This document shows, piece by piece, positions 1-9,333 of a DNA stretch of 27,278 bases. Below the pieces are notes generated by a model. The model was not told the origin of the DNA, ran no database searches, and saw only the letters and a list, made by a program, of their open reading frames with translations. Source of the DNA: Terana coerulea (Eukaryota; Basidiomycota; Agaricomycetes; Polyporales; Phanerochaetaceae); contig JAKOGH010000638.1 in assembly GCA_024811115.1 (NCBI GenBank), forward strand, positions 1-27,278, in the 5' to 3' direction. The translations under genes were made by a program, and so were the position numbers. Positions within the stretch are counted from its first letter, which is position 1; every line of letters starts with the position of its first letter.

Positions 1-553
1 GGCCCTGCACCTATGCGTCGTGGCGGTCCGTCGCCCCAAACCCAGCTCAACTGGGGAGATCTCACCAACGAGAAGGTGCTCAACGGCTTCTTCGCCCCCG
101 CGGGGTACCCGCCGCGCCCGCCGCGCCTGCCGGCCCCGCCCCGATGCGCCGCGGCAAGGCGCCGTCGCCCCAGACGCAGCTGAACTGGGGCGACCTCGAG
201 AACGAGAAGGTTCTCTCCGGCCTCTTCCGTCGCAAGGGCGGCAACGCGGGACCGCAGACGCAACTGAACTGGGGCGATCTTACCAACGAGAAGGTCCTGA
301 ACGGCCTCTTCGCCCCGGCTGCGCCCGCAGCACCCGCCGCGCCCGTTGCGCCCGCCGGCCCTGCTCCCATGCGCCGTGGCGGCGCGCCGTCGCCGCCGAC
401 GCAGCTCAACTGGGGCGACCTCACGAACGAGAAGGTTCTCACTGGGCTCTTCGCCCGTCTGTTCGAGTGAGTCCCTGCGCTATCTTCTCTCTGGTCCCCG
501 TCGCTGACGCCCCTTCATCGTGCAGGGAGCGCAGCCTCGACGAGCTTGACTAA
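1..553 (+). CDS. 3' end of a repeat protein with dibasic sites (5' partial)
   Basis: The gene enters from the left edge. The core TQLNWGDLxNEKVLxGLF occurs four times (DNA near 40-93, 174-227, 258-311 and 399-452). Linkers are Ala/Pro-rich and each core is preceded by Arg-Arg: MRRG in three repeats, FRRK in one. The last coding exon ends at 466. A 59 bp intron (467-525, donor GTGAGT, CTGAC branch near 504, acceptor TGCAG) leads to a short exon, 526-553, coding ERSLDELD and stop. Without splicing, a stop follows at 468-470. Repeat 1 is in a different frame from repeats 2-4: about one base is missing near 103-105 in a GGGG run. The repeats differ mostly at synonymous positions, so the peptide is under constraint. 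I do not recognise the family. The layout resembles fungal Kex2-processed repeat precursors, but no signal peptide is visible because the start lies outside. Confidence 0.7.
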   Translation, partial: ALHLCVVAVRRPKPSSTGEISPTRRCSTASSPPRGTRRARRACRPRPDAPRQGAVAPDAAELGRPREREGSLRPLPSQGRQRGTADATELGRSYQREGPERPLRPGCARSTRRARCARRPCSHAPWRRAVAADAAQLGRPHEREGSHWALRPSVRVSPCAIFSLVPVADAPSSCRERSLDELD

Positions 554-1121
554 GTCTTGCACCTTTCAAATATATGCACGTGATGAAGGATGTTGGCAGA
601 GCACACTGTTGAATTTGACGCCGTAGTCGACTGGTATCGGTGATCAGTTTGTTAACGACGACGTGGCTCGCTGAGGAGCTCATTTATACTTACCTCCACT
701 GCGTGCATTTGAGTGAAAGGATGTACACGCCACTCTGGGCGACTTTCCGCCCGGTCCGTGTAAGTACGGCTTGGACGCTCTCTACCTTTGCGTGGTAAGG
801 ACGATTGAGCTGATTTTCGCAGCCTGACCATGTTCCTCAAGTAATGTTATCTGCTAGCCTATAATTACTGAGCGTTGTATAGGAGCTTATTCAGAAAAGA
901 CCTGCGTGCAGACGTTCACTGGCAGGCTTCCAGCTAGGCCCACGGCGGTGCCAGATACTACCCATTGTCACCGCGCCGCCTTTGCGGCGTCGGCCATCTG
1001 AACATGTCATATCTCAGTATAGAGCGTCCGGTGGGTAGTCCGACGCCAGCTGTGTTATCTATAAGTTACCGGCAGTGCGTATCGAGCGAGTGTCTCCATG
1101 TGCAACCGGCGTGGGTATCCC
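554..1121. other. Unique left flank, no convincing gene
   Basis: This stretch is absent from units 2 and 3. It probably holds the 3' UTR of the repeat-protein gene. An intron-like segment (760-822, donor GTAAGT, acceptor TTTCGCAG) is visible, with only tiny open frames around it, so it may be a UTR intron or a chance match. Faint similarity to the sequence before unit 2 may begin around 1090. No other feature was found. Confidence 0.5.
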
Positions 1122-1491
1122 AGACCTCCTACAGCACTAGCTAGGCGCCTAGCGACAGCTTTGTGGCGTTGTGCGGAACCCTGACAGCGTAGATCAAATC
1201 TCGGGTTCGTCATTGATCGGACAATGCGCCGTGGTGGCGAACTCTGTGCCACCCCGTCATGTCCAGATCCTCAGCGCTGCGTTTGCGCACTCGAGATTCT
1301 CGGAAACCAAGTAAATAAATACTACGCGATCGCAGCGTGACAAGGAATTTAAGGAAAACAACGACAACGCGCAGTGAACACCGTCGGCTCTCGACATCTC
1401 AGCAACACCTCAGCAGACCTGGTAAGCCGCCCCGTTGCAAACCCCATCCGCGCCTCCGCGCCCCGCCTCACCGACGGCACGCAAAGACACC
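1122..1491. other. Downstream flank of P450 copy 1
   Basis: This is non-coding DNA between the array edge and the P450 stop codon, repeated at 12511-12876 and 23981-24340. It holds the 14 bp palindrome at 1140-1153 and a conserved block around 1155-1300. It presumably includes the P450 3' UTR. No clear polyadenylation signal was recognised. Confidence 0.5.
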
Positions 1492-3464
1492 TCAGACCCG
1501 TCGCTTGATGCCGACCGCGACGGAGATCGGCCGCCGGACGAACGCCTCGTGCACCTCGAGCTGGCCACGCCCACGTCAGCACACCAGACCGCACAGAAAC
1601 AAACAGCACAGACCTTCTGGTTCGGGTCCCCGAGCACGACGTCGTAGCGGTGGAAGATGGTCGCGACAGCGAGCACGAGCTCCATGTGCGCAAGGTTCCG
1701 GCCGATGCACGCCCTGCGCGCCCCACGTCAGTCCAGACGCACGCACACCGTCAACAGCGCACGACGCACCTCGGGCCCGTCGAGAACGGCGCAAAGCAGC
1801 GCGTCATCTGCGCGCGGTCGCCGCGCGCCCACCGCCCGGGGTCATACGCCTCCACGTCCGCGCCCCACACCTCGGTGCGGCGGTGCAGCGCCCAGATCGG
1901 GCTGCTCACCTGCGCGCCCGCCGCGAACGCCGTGCCCGCGAGGGTCAGGCCGCCCTCGGGGACGGTGCGCGGGAGGCCGATGGCGACGGTCGAGTACAGG
2001 CGCAGGCCCTCGTTGACGCAGTCCGCGAGGAAGGGCAGGTGCTTGACGCGCTCCCACGGCGCGACGACGGCGCTGTGCGACGCGTCGGGCTCGACGGGCC
2101 CGAGGGCGCCGGCGAGCTCCGCCTGCAGCTGCGCCTGCACCGCGGGCGCGCGCGCGAGGAAGTACGTGATCGCGGTCAGGGAGCTGTGCGGGCCCACGGC
2201 GGTCAGCATGCGGCGGCGTCCACGCAGAAAACAGGAGGGCGTACTTGGCGGTGGTGTCCGAGCCGGCGACCATGAGCGTGAGCGCCTCGCCGCTGAGCTC
2301 CTTCGGCTCGAGCTGCTGCCCGTGCTCGTCCTTCGCGTCGATGAGCTTGGAGAGGAAGTCGACGCGGGAGACGGCGGCGGCGAGCCGTGCGGCGACGGCC
2401 GCGACGGCCATGGTGCCGAGCACGACCTGCGAGCCCATGGCTTTCTTGATCGAGGGAGCTGGCGCGCCCACGGGCGGGCGTAGGCGGGCAGGCAGCCGAG
2501 CAGGAAGACGATGGTGGTGGTCTCGTTCACGATCTGCACGGCGGGCGCGGTGGCGTGCTCGGCCGCGTAGTCCTCCTTGCCGTAGGCCGCCATGGCCGCC
2601 TTCCCGTCGCGCACGACCGGCGCGGCGTCCTCGCCCCTCTCGAGCATGCCGAACGGGTTCCCGAACGCCAGGTCGCCTGTGTCAGCCCCATGAGCACGAC
2701 AGTTCACCTCGATTGGAGATTGTTTTATGCGTACCGATGATGTCGAAGGTCAGGAAATTGTACCCTGGTAAATGTGAAGAGTGAGAGAGAGAAAGAGCAG
2801 ATGGTCCTTATGGCCTACAGTTCTGCGCGTTGAACCAGACGCGGCCCTGCGCCGCCCGCCACGCGCACGCGCCGACGACGCCGCCCCTGTCCCGCGCGCC
2901 GGCGTCGCACAGGCCGTCCCAGCGCGCGAGCAGCAGGTGGATGTAGCGCCGGATGACGGGCTCGGCGTCCTGCAGGCTCTTGGCGGAGAACGCGTGGGCG
3001 ATGTACTTGCGCTTGCGGGTGTGCTCGGCGCGCGAGCGCGTCGTGAACACGCTCGTCTCGTCGTCGTAGAGCACGAAGCCGCCGTACAGCTCGCCCTTGC
3101 GCGCACGCGACCCGTGGCCGTAGAGGGCGTGGAACGCGTCGGGGTCGTCGATCGAGACGTGGTCGTGGCCGACGCGCACGAAGGTCCCTGCACGGTGGTT
3201 CAGCGCTCATGGGTGTGCGAGGCGCATGGGGCCGGACTGACCGTGTTTCTTGTGCAAGTCGTGTATGGTGGGGCTGATCATGCCTCTGTAGCCGAGGGAG
3301 GCATACCAGAGCGTCGTGAACTTGGCGAGGAAGGGGCCGCGGTAGCGCGACAGACCATAGGGATCGACGACATAGGGGACGATGTACCAGAGCACAACGG
3401 CCACGACGGGGACGGCAGCCCACAGCTTGGGGTCGATGTCGTACAGGAATTGGGTGGCGGACAT
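1492..3464 (-). pseudogene. CYP53: Cytochrome P450, CYP53 (benzoate 4-hydroxylase) family, copy 1, one frameshift
   Basis: Seven exons on the minus strand: 3464-3242, 3187-2819, 2764-2735 (a 30 bp microexon), 2676-2245, 2183-1770, 1713-1614 and 1560-1492. All introns are GT-AG, 53-61 bp, and phases match. With the frame corrected, the protein has about 545 residues. An N-terminal hydrophobic anchor (LWAAVPVVAVVLWYIV) suggests an ER membrane enzyme. The I-helix AGSDTT is at about 345-350, ExxR (EGLR) at 410-413, and the heme loop FSTGPRACIG has its cysteine at about 492. The helix-K' region reads DPGRW where PERW is usual. Motifs such as AEHTRKRK, YGHG and GLPR-VPEGG fit CYP53, which hydroxylates benzoate at the para position. 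The only lesion is one base missing between 2456 and 2457 in exon 4. Copy 2 shares it and copy 3 lacks it. A real mutation or a consensus error are both possible. Confidence 0.88.
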
Positions 3465-4224
3465 GGTAGCACTGGGGGTGCCGCTCGACCCCATTCCCCG
3501 GTTTATAGGCCATGAGACTGACGCTGTGCCAGGAGCCGTCGTAGCTTGGCCGAGAACCCGCCCTTCTCCCGTGACCATATGTGGTGTCCCGACGAGGGAG
3601 AAGGGTGCGAGGTATGGGAAGTGCAGGGGCAGCCGTCAGTGGGTGGGGGAGGACGGCGTGGTGGGCGTGGAGGAGCAGGCGCGGCGTCGATCGCGTCTTG
3701 GGGCTGCGTGGGCGTCTGCCGAGGATCGGCCGGGCGTGGCTTCGCCCTGTGCTGCACAATCGGTTCGAACTAAAAAGCGTCGTTGGGTGTATTGGTGGCT
3801 AGTAATCGGGATCAAACTCTATTCTATGCGGGCAGGAGCAGGCAGCGGGGAGGACGTGCGCTGGACGTGCAGTGGACGCTGCCCCGACGCGTTCAGTCCT
3901 CGCGCGTCCTCATTGGCTGGCGCCATCCCATCACATCCCTCGCCCAGGCGCCCACTCTCTCTCATCCACCACCACCATCCACACTCGACGCGACTCCCAG
4001 CTCCAACTGGAGAATGGCGCAGCGGGTCAGTCAACACGTCCTGCGCTCGACGAATGCATACTGACTGTCTGTATTCCACGTCGTATTCACCCTCTCTTCA
4101 GCATCCAGCTCGGCGGACGCATATCCGTCGTCTCACGGCGGACGGCGTGCCACCGTGTAGCCTGCATGGATATTCGGTAAGCAAAGTCACTGGCAACCCA
4201 TAACTGGGTTACTCACTCTCTGCG
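3465..4224. other. Upstream region of P450 copy 1
   Basis: Non-coding DNA repeated at 14850-15604. Beyond the TATA box it contains a minus-strand CCAAT (3912-3916, about 450 bp upstream of the ATG; unit 2 equivalent 15288-15292). No convincing gene was seen. An intron-like GGTAAGC...CTGCGCAG segment lies around 4177-4227 but is not linked to a conserved frame. Confidence 0.5.
3502..3507 (-). promoter_or_regulatory. TATA box of P450 copy 1
   Basis: TATAAA on the minus strand, about 40 bp upstream of the ATG at 3464. It is conserved at 14887-14892 and 26348-26353. The distance to the ATG implies a very short leader. Confidence 0.55.
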
Positions 4225-5190
4225 CAGGTGCACCTCACTCGCCGGACGCCGTTCTGTTGCGTCAACGCATCATCACCCACCCCAGAAGCTTCACAAACCG
4301 ATAGGACCTCGGCCGGCGGAAAGCGATGTAGGGTCTGTGTCGATCGGACACGAGGTACGGCGGCTTCCCCTGTCCCTAGCCTTGGGCGGAGGATGCGCAT
4401 GCCCTTTATCCCAGAAAACAGTCTCTGGTGGCCGGACTCGAAGTACGGTGTCAAAGCGAGACGGTCGCTCGACAAACCCTTGCGCGTGCCAAGATGACAT
4501 CCGCGGCGGACGCACGCATTCGAGTAGGCGCACCGCTGACTCTCGGCAGCTTGTTCCGCCCACCGCCTTGACATTGCGTAGATCGCGACACGACCGTCTC
4601 GACCGCGACGGCGGCGTAGACCCCCGGTCGGCGGAAGCACGCGCGTCGTCTCGGCGCAGGCGCGGGCTCCCTCAGCGTCCTGTAGGCCTCGCTCGCGGGA
4701 TGTCGATATACGGTCGCATGGCCCAAGCGGTGACCCCAGGATATACGCCCGCGACGGCGGCCGAGCCGACGCTCTCTCAACTTGCAGGACCCAGTCGCAG
4801 ACCGCGCCTTGACGGCCGGATCGCGATACGCCGTCTCGACGCGATGGCGGCGCCCTGGCCCCATGGCTGCGGGGCGCGGACACAGCGTGAGACGTCGTCA
4901 AACAAGCACCGCACGGCGTTGCGGGCCCATGCCATGGCCCTCGACTGGCCGCGCATGCCATTGTGGACCCGCGTCGGCACCTGGTAGCGGGAACGCGATA
5001 TATCGTGTCAACGCCATCCTACACCCTCTGCGCCGCGTGCCCTGGCTCCCCTTGCCGACGCTGGCAGGCCTCGCGTTGTCGCAGAACACGGCCCTGGCCT
5101 TCTTGACAGCTAGTGCGGCAGGCGCGACGCCGTCCGACCGCTTCGGCATCGCATGTTCCCCTCCACCGCGACGAGCGCCGCCGCGGGAAG
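4225..5190. other. Unit-specific GC-rich tract (diverged from unit 2)
   Basis: About 965 bp of GC-rich DNA with no credible gene; open frames occur in all directions. It lies at the same position and has nearly the same length as 15605-16570 but hardly aligns with it. Both tracts share a degenerate motif of the form GGGAACGCGATATA then GTGTCAACGCC: best copy at 4989-5015, weaker copies near 4435, 4697 and 4818. Confidence 0.5.
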
Positions 5191-6720
5191 CACATACATC
5201 GTCTCGGGGCGATCTCGGGGCCATAAGGAGGGCGCAGGGCGGGGCGAAAGCCTGCGTCGAGCCGACGCAGGCGGCGCGGGCTTGGTCCCTGCAGCGGATC
5301 GACAAGCTCCCGGAACGGGAGGCGTCGTTTGGACTCGAAAACGGATTTCCTAGGCGCCCACAAACTATCAGCACCGGAGCCTCGGAAACGCGGAAATCGG
5401 CGCACCTGGACCGTTTGTGACACAGCGCACGCGCCGCGCTTGCGCCTCTACACACTCGCACGCAGACGGCGACGACGGCGACGCGGTCGGACGTGTGCGG
5501 ACCATCTCGAGGGCGCTGGCAGCGAGAGCAGGGCGGGCCTGCGTCGGTGCGACGCAGGCGGCGAGGGCTTCATCCCAGTAGCGGATCGACAAAATCCCGG
5601 AACGGGAGGTGTCATTTGGACTCGAAAACGGATTTCCTAGGCGCCCACGAATTATCAGCACCGGAGCCTCGGAAACGCGGAAATCGGCGCACCTGGACCG
5701 TTTGTAACACAGCGCACGCTTGCGCCTCTACACACTCGCAAGCAGACGGCGACGACGGCGAAGCGGTCGGACGTGTGCAGACCATCTCGAGGGCGCTGGC
5801 AGCGAGAGCGGGGCGGGCCTGCGTCGCTGCGACGCAGGCGGCGAGGGCTTTATCCCAGTAGCGGATCGACAAAATCCCGGAACGGGAGGTGTCATTTTGG
5901 CTCGACAGCGGATTTTCTAGGCGCCCACGGAATGCCAGCACGGGAGCTTCGGGAACGTAGTCGTCGGTGCACTTGAATCGCCTGCGACACTGCGCACACC
6001 ACACTTTGCCCCGTACCGCGCCCCGCGGTCGTCGCCTGCAGGCGAGCGCGTGCGAAGACTGTGCGTGATAGGCAATCTCCGCTCGGAGGGCGCGCGTCGA
6101 CGCGGCGCAGGCGGCGAAGGCTCCCTACGGCCAGCGAGTCGCCAAACTCCCAGAACGAGAGGCGTCGTTCGAGGCCACAAGTGCATTTTCTAGGCACACA
6201 TGCGCGGTCGGCATTTGGGCGTCGAAAACACGGCTGGAAAGCGTACCTGGACCGCATGCACCGTCCTCTGCTTCCCGCGCCGCCCGTGCGCCTGCTCGAT
6301 GTGCCTCTCTCTATGCGCGTGCGGCGCCCCCAACGGCTTTGTCCCAGTAGCGGATCGACAAAATCCCGGAACGGGATGCGTCGTTTTGACTCGAAAATGG
6401 ATCTTCTAGGCGCCCACGAAATGTCAGCACGGGAGCCACGGAAACGCGGAGCGTAGCGCACCTGAACCGTCCGCGATGTGGCGCAGACGTCGTCTGCCTG
6501 TCGCGCATAGTTTCCGCACGCACCCGTACGTCGGCGGCGGTGGGGGCATTGTCGATCACGTTCAACTCATCTCGAGGGCGCCGGACACCAGGGCGAGGAC
6601 TCAGGAGGGCCTGCGTCGACGCGACGCAGGCGGCGCAAGCTGCATCCCGGTGGCGGATCGACAAACTCCCCGAACGGGGTGCGTCGTTTTGGGTCGAAAA
6701 AGACTTCTCTAGGCGCCTGC
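5190..6720. repeat. Six degenerate ~280 bp tandem repeats with conserved hairpins (unit 1)
   Basis: The block CGGATCGACAAAATCCCG recurs near 5295, 5582, 5862, 6135, 6351 and 6654. Spacing is about 287, 280, 273, 216 and 303 bp, followed by TCGAAAA and CTAGGCGCC motifs. Hairpin 1 (CCTGCGTCG, three loop bases, CGACGCAGG) is at 5251-5271, 5538-5558, 5818-5838 and 6610-6630, with a degenerate copy at 6091-6111. Hairpin 2 (CTCCCG-GAA-CGGGAG or ATCCCG-GAA-CGGGAT) is at 5307-5321, 5594-5608, 5874-5888 and 6363-6377, with weaker forms at 6147 and 6666. Spacing is not a multiple of three and no single frame is conserved, so a protein is unlikely. A structured RNA or a hairpin satellite fits better. 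Confidence 0.8.
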
Positions 6721-7249
6721 ACAATGTCAGCATTCGAGCGTTGCGAACACACGCAGCGGGCGCACCTGGGCCATATGCACCATCTCGTCCTCGCCCTCCG
6801 CTCCTCATGCGGCCCTGACAGCTTCGTCTCACGTACACCTTGCCCTCAGCGCGTTCTGGGGCCAGTGGTCATCCTACATGCGCGCGCCGCGGTTCTCGTG
6901 GCAGTATGACAGCACGGCAGTCGAGAGGTGAATGGCGGAAGATGTGGGTGCATGTGTCTTCACTGTGCTTTTCTGTAGTTGTGCGGAAAGTGAAAGGACG
7001 TGGGTTAGTCTATGGCATGGCATGCATGTCTTGGATTCTTGTGTATATCCTAGATAACTGGCTGCCTCAGGAGGGAATGGTTGACTGGTGGAGGGAGTGA
7101 ATGAAGGACCATGTCAGAGGACGAACAAGGACGTAAGCATGAGAGCTTCAACCCGGTTGTGATGAGTCACCAGAGGTGTAAAGGGTGCTTGTCAGCCTTG
7201 GCCTCAGGCTTCTAGCCAAGTCTTGAAAATAATTCTGATGGACCATCAT

Positions 7250-7288
7250 CTCAGCAACCGGAGCATGGGAATTGCTCGGGTTGCTGAG
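7250..7288. repeat. Near-perfect 39 nt hairpin
   Basis: Two 16 nt arms (CTCAGCAACCGGAGCA and TGCTCGGGTTGCTGAG) pair with one mismatch around a 7 nt loop, TGGGAAT. Unit 2 keeps it at 18570-18606, losing only the outermost pair. It could be a small-RNA precursor, a terminator-like structure or a transposon relic. Confidence 0.65.
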
Positions 7289-7577
7289 AATGCTTAGATG
7301 ACTACTCCAATTTGGGGACATTTCCTTTTACACTCCTATTACTTATCCTCTCTCAATATGTATGTTAATGTGCTGGGCAGCTGTCAATTATGTTTATCTT
7401 GGTAAAGAGTGTTTTTGTGCTTTGTACTGTGCTGCAAGGAATTACGAGAAATGCAAAATAAATCAAAATATAAGCATCCAGACATGACATCAATCAAGTC
7501 TTGCCTGTCACGCTAAGATGCACACAGCCTCAGTGTAGCCGAGGGCCGTTGATGGTGCCGTCTCCAAGGGTCCTTAC

Positions 7578-7603
7578 TGGCGTGAGAGTTCAACTCTCAG
7601 CCA
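7578..7603. repeat. 26 nt palindrome
   Basis: TGAGAGTT and AACTCTCA flank one central base, and the outer TGGC and GCCA also pair. It is identical in unit 2 at 18897-18922. It superficially resembles a tRNA T-arm, but no tRNA surrounds it. Confidence 0.5.
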
Positions 7604-8105
7604 ATCAGAATGGAGATTACTTGAGATCCAAGCATTCTCCGTTCTGACTGCCTGGGGTCAGACTCCCTCCGTGTCCAATCCTTCCCTCTGGCATTGCACA
7701 CTACTTTAGTATCTGTTATTAATATGCATTTGAGCCAGCTCATACAACAGGAATACACGGTATGCAAAAGGACTCGGAGAGACACTTTTGGACACTTTGC
7801 GGCCTCAGATGCTGGCATCATTGCTGAGCGCTGAGTTGTTGACAGCGCAACAGCGGGGCATCGGATATTGCCCACGCGCTTGTCAACCGGGACAATACAA
7901 GACCGCCGTACACTCTGCATGCCGAGCTCGCCAATCTATACACAGCATCCCGTCAGAGGCCTAGATGTAATCTTGGAGACTTGGACTGAACTCGGAGGCA
8001 TCCAGAGACCAGCACCGACTTGCAAAACAGGGTGTAGTCTGACATCTACAAAGTGCCCAGAATAAGTTATTATGCACTGCGTAATCTTCAGCTGAGATAC
8101 TGCTA

Positions 8106-8308
8106 CAGTTGATAAGCTCATAATGAATAGGGCGCTTAGCGCTCGGCTTGCTTCCGACCACTGCAGTCCTCGACGTGGTGTCAGGGCAAGTAGTGGGGCG
8201 TGAGCGCATTGATTGGTCGCAATTTATCATCTGATTTTTGTTACTGTGCACCGAGACTCAAGAGTTGTAGAAATATTTACATGTTATTCATTATGAGCTT
8301 ATCAACTA
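8106..8308 (+). mobile_element. MITE copy A, pogo/Tc1-mariner type, TA target duplication
   Basis: A 203 bp element with long terminal inverted repeats beginning CAGTTGATAAGC and ending GCTTATCAACTA. It is flanked by TA on both sides (8104-8105 and 8309-8310). Unit 2 has the uninterrupted target around TA at 19419-19420, which proves insertion. There is no coding capacity, so a transposase must act in trans. It is the same family as 12175-12376, in the opposite orientation. The CAGT end and TA duplication are typical of pogo/Tc1-mariner elements. Confidence 0.88.
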
Positions 8309-9219
8309 TATCACGAACGCACGGACGCCTTGGGTGTAGTGCCTCTTAAGAGTGCGCTGCACATTGGCAAAAATCTCGCAAAAGTCTTTTTCCACCTCCT
8401 TACCTTTGCAGCAAATAAAGCAAGTCAGAGTCAGCGGATACTGATTAAAATCGCCTCTCCGCGGCAGTGACTGCAGGTTGGCAAACATCGAGCGAGTGGG
8501 CGAGGTGGAGGTGGCGAGAGAAAGGCAACGGCGTCTGAGAGCGACGCCACAACGATGCTTAGTCAGCTGCGCTGACGCTTTCGCGCCTCTCCTGGCTCTG
8601 CTCTTCCACTGACCTCCAGCCACTACCCTCTCTCGCAAAGGCACACTGACCACATAGAAGCGCTCTATGAGTTATCAGGCATGTGTCTAGCTTTCATGCA
8701 CTACACTTGCGCTCATTTTCATAGATTTCGCAGATTCCACCGTTTTGCAGGGCAACGACACCATGCGCTGACTCCAATGAGCACCGACGGCGGAGGACGG
8801 AGGACAACTGCAGAGCCCAGACCTAGGTACGTAACACAGCCCGTGAGATGTGGGAAGCTTTGCTCACTAGCGGGATTTTCTGGGACTAGGCCGTTGCGTG
8901 CGTTTCTCGTCGGCGTCGTCGCCCTGGGCCTCGCAACGCCAGCCGGTTCGTCGGGCAACTAAGCCTTCGGCGAGCGGCGACACGTCACCACACAAGCGCC
9001 AAGGTACATCAGCCGAGACACAGGCGACGATCAGAACGGACGAATGCACCGGAAACGCGAGCTCAGTCCGCGTATGCACGGACTGGGCACCCGCTTGTGC
9101 TCCGTTCGTGGCGCGTCTGGCCTCGGAGGCCATGCCGTGACGTGAGAGCGGTCGCAAGGGCAGCAAGACAGGGTGACCCCGGCAGCACGCCGGAACCGTA
9201 TTCAGCGTGGTTTGACAGG
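8309..9219. other. Non-coding stretch upstream of the multi-exon gene
   Basis: Conserved in unit 2 (19421-20323). Open frames on both strands are interrupted at different places in the two units, so none is supported. The last few hundred bases are the upstream region of the gene that starts at 9334. Confidence 0.4.
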
Positions 9220-9226
9220 TATAAGA
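9220..9226 (+). promoter_or_regulatory. TATA box of the multi-exon gene, unit 1
   Basis: TATAAGA lies 114 bp upstream of the ATG at 9334. A CT-rich tract (about 9255-9310), typical of fungal transcription starts, lies between them. Unit 2 is the same at 20324-20330. Confidence 0.6.
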
Positions 9227-9333
9227 AGGGGAGGAGGATTGCTCGGAGACAGCATCCTCTCCTTCCTTTCTCCTTTCTCCCTCCCTCTCTTCTCACTCTC
9301 TCCTCCACTCGAGACACCTGCACATCCTCGGGG

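Larger units (their letters stand above)
6721..8105. other. AT-richer stretch without a gene
   Basis: Base composition falls in GC compared with the neighbours. No splice-consistent gene model was found on either strand. The stretch is conserved in unit 2 (18010-19420) with scattered indels that ignore codon phase. It holds the hairpins at 7250-7288 and 7578-7603. Confidence 0.45.

Noticed and set aside
80..442. Minus-strand frame of about 120 codons opposite the repeat protein
   Set aside because: It is the complement of the repeated coding cores. The synonymous pattern supports the plus strand.
1492..3464. P450 as part of a secondary-metabolite cluster with the repeat protein
   Set aside because: CYP53 enzymes are known for benzoate detoxification, and no other biosynthetic gene is visible. 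Adjacency alone is not evidence.
5251..6630. CRISPR-like regular repeats
   Set aside because: The period is about 280 bp with degenerate repeats, the genome is eukaryotic, and there are no spacers or cas genes.
5368..6838. Several open frames on both strands in the ~280 bp repeats
   Set aside because: Repeat spacing is not a multiple of three, frames differ from repeat to repeat, and indels between units ignore phase. GC richness explains the open frames.
7540..7610. tRNA gene suggested by GTTCAACTC (B-box-like) in a stem-loop
   Set aside because: No acceptor, D or anticodon stems can be drawn around it. It is a simple palindrome.
8306..8653. Minus-strand frame of 115 codons
   Set aside because: In unit 2 it is split by indels at 19532-19545 and its start differs. 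No splice model restores it.
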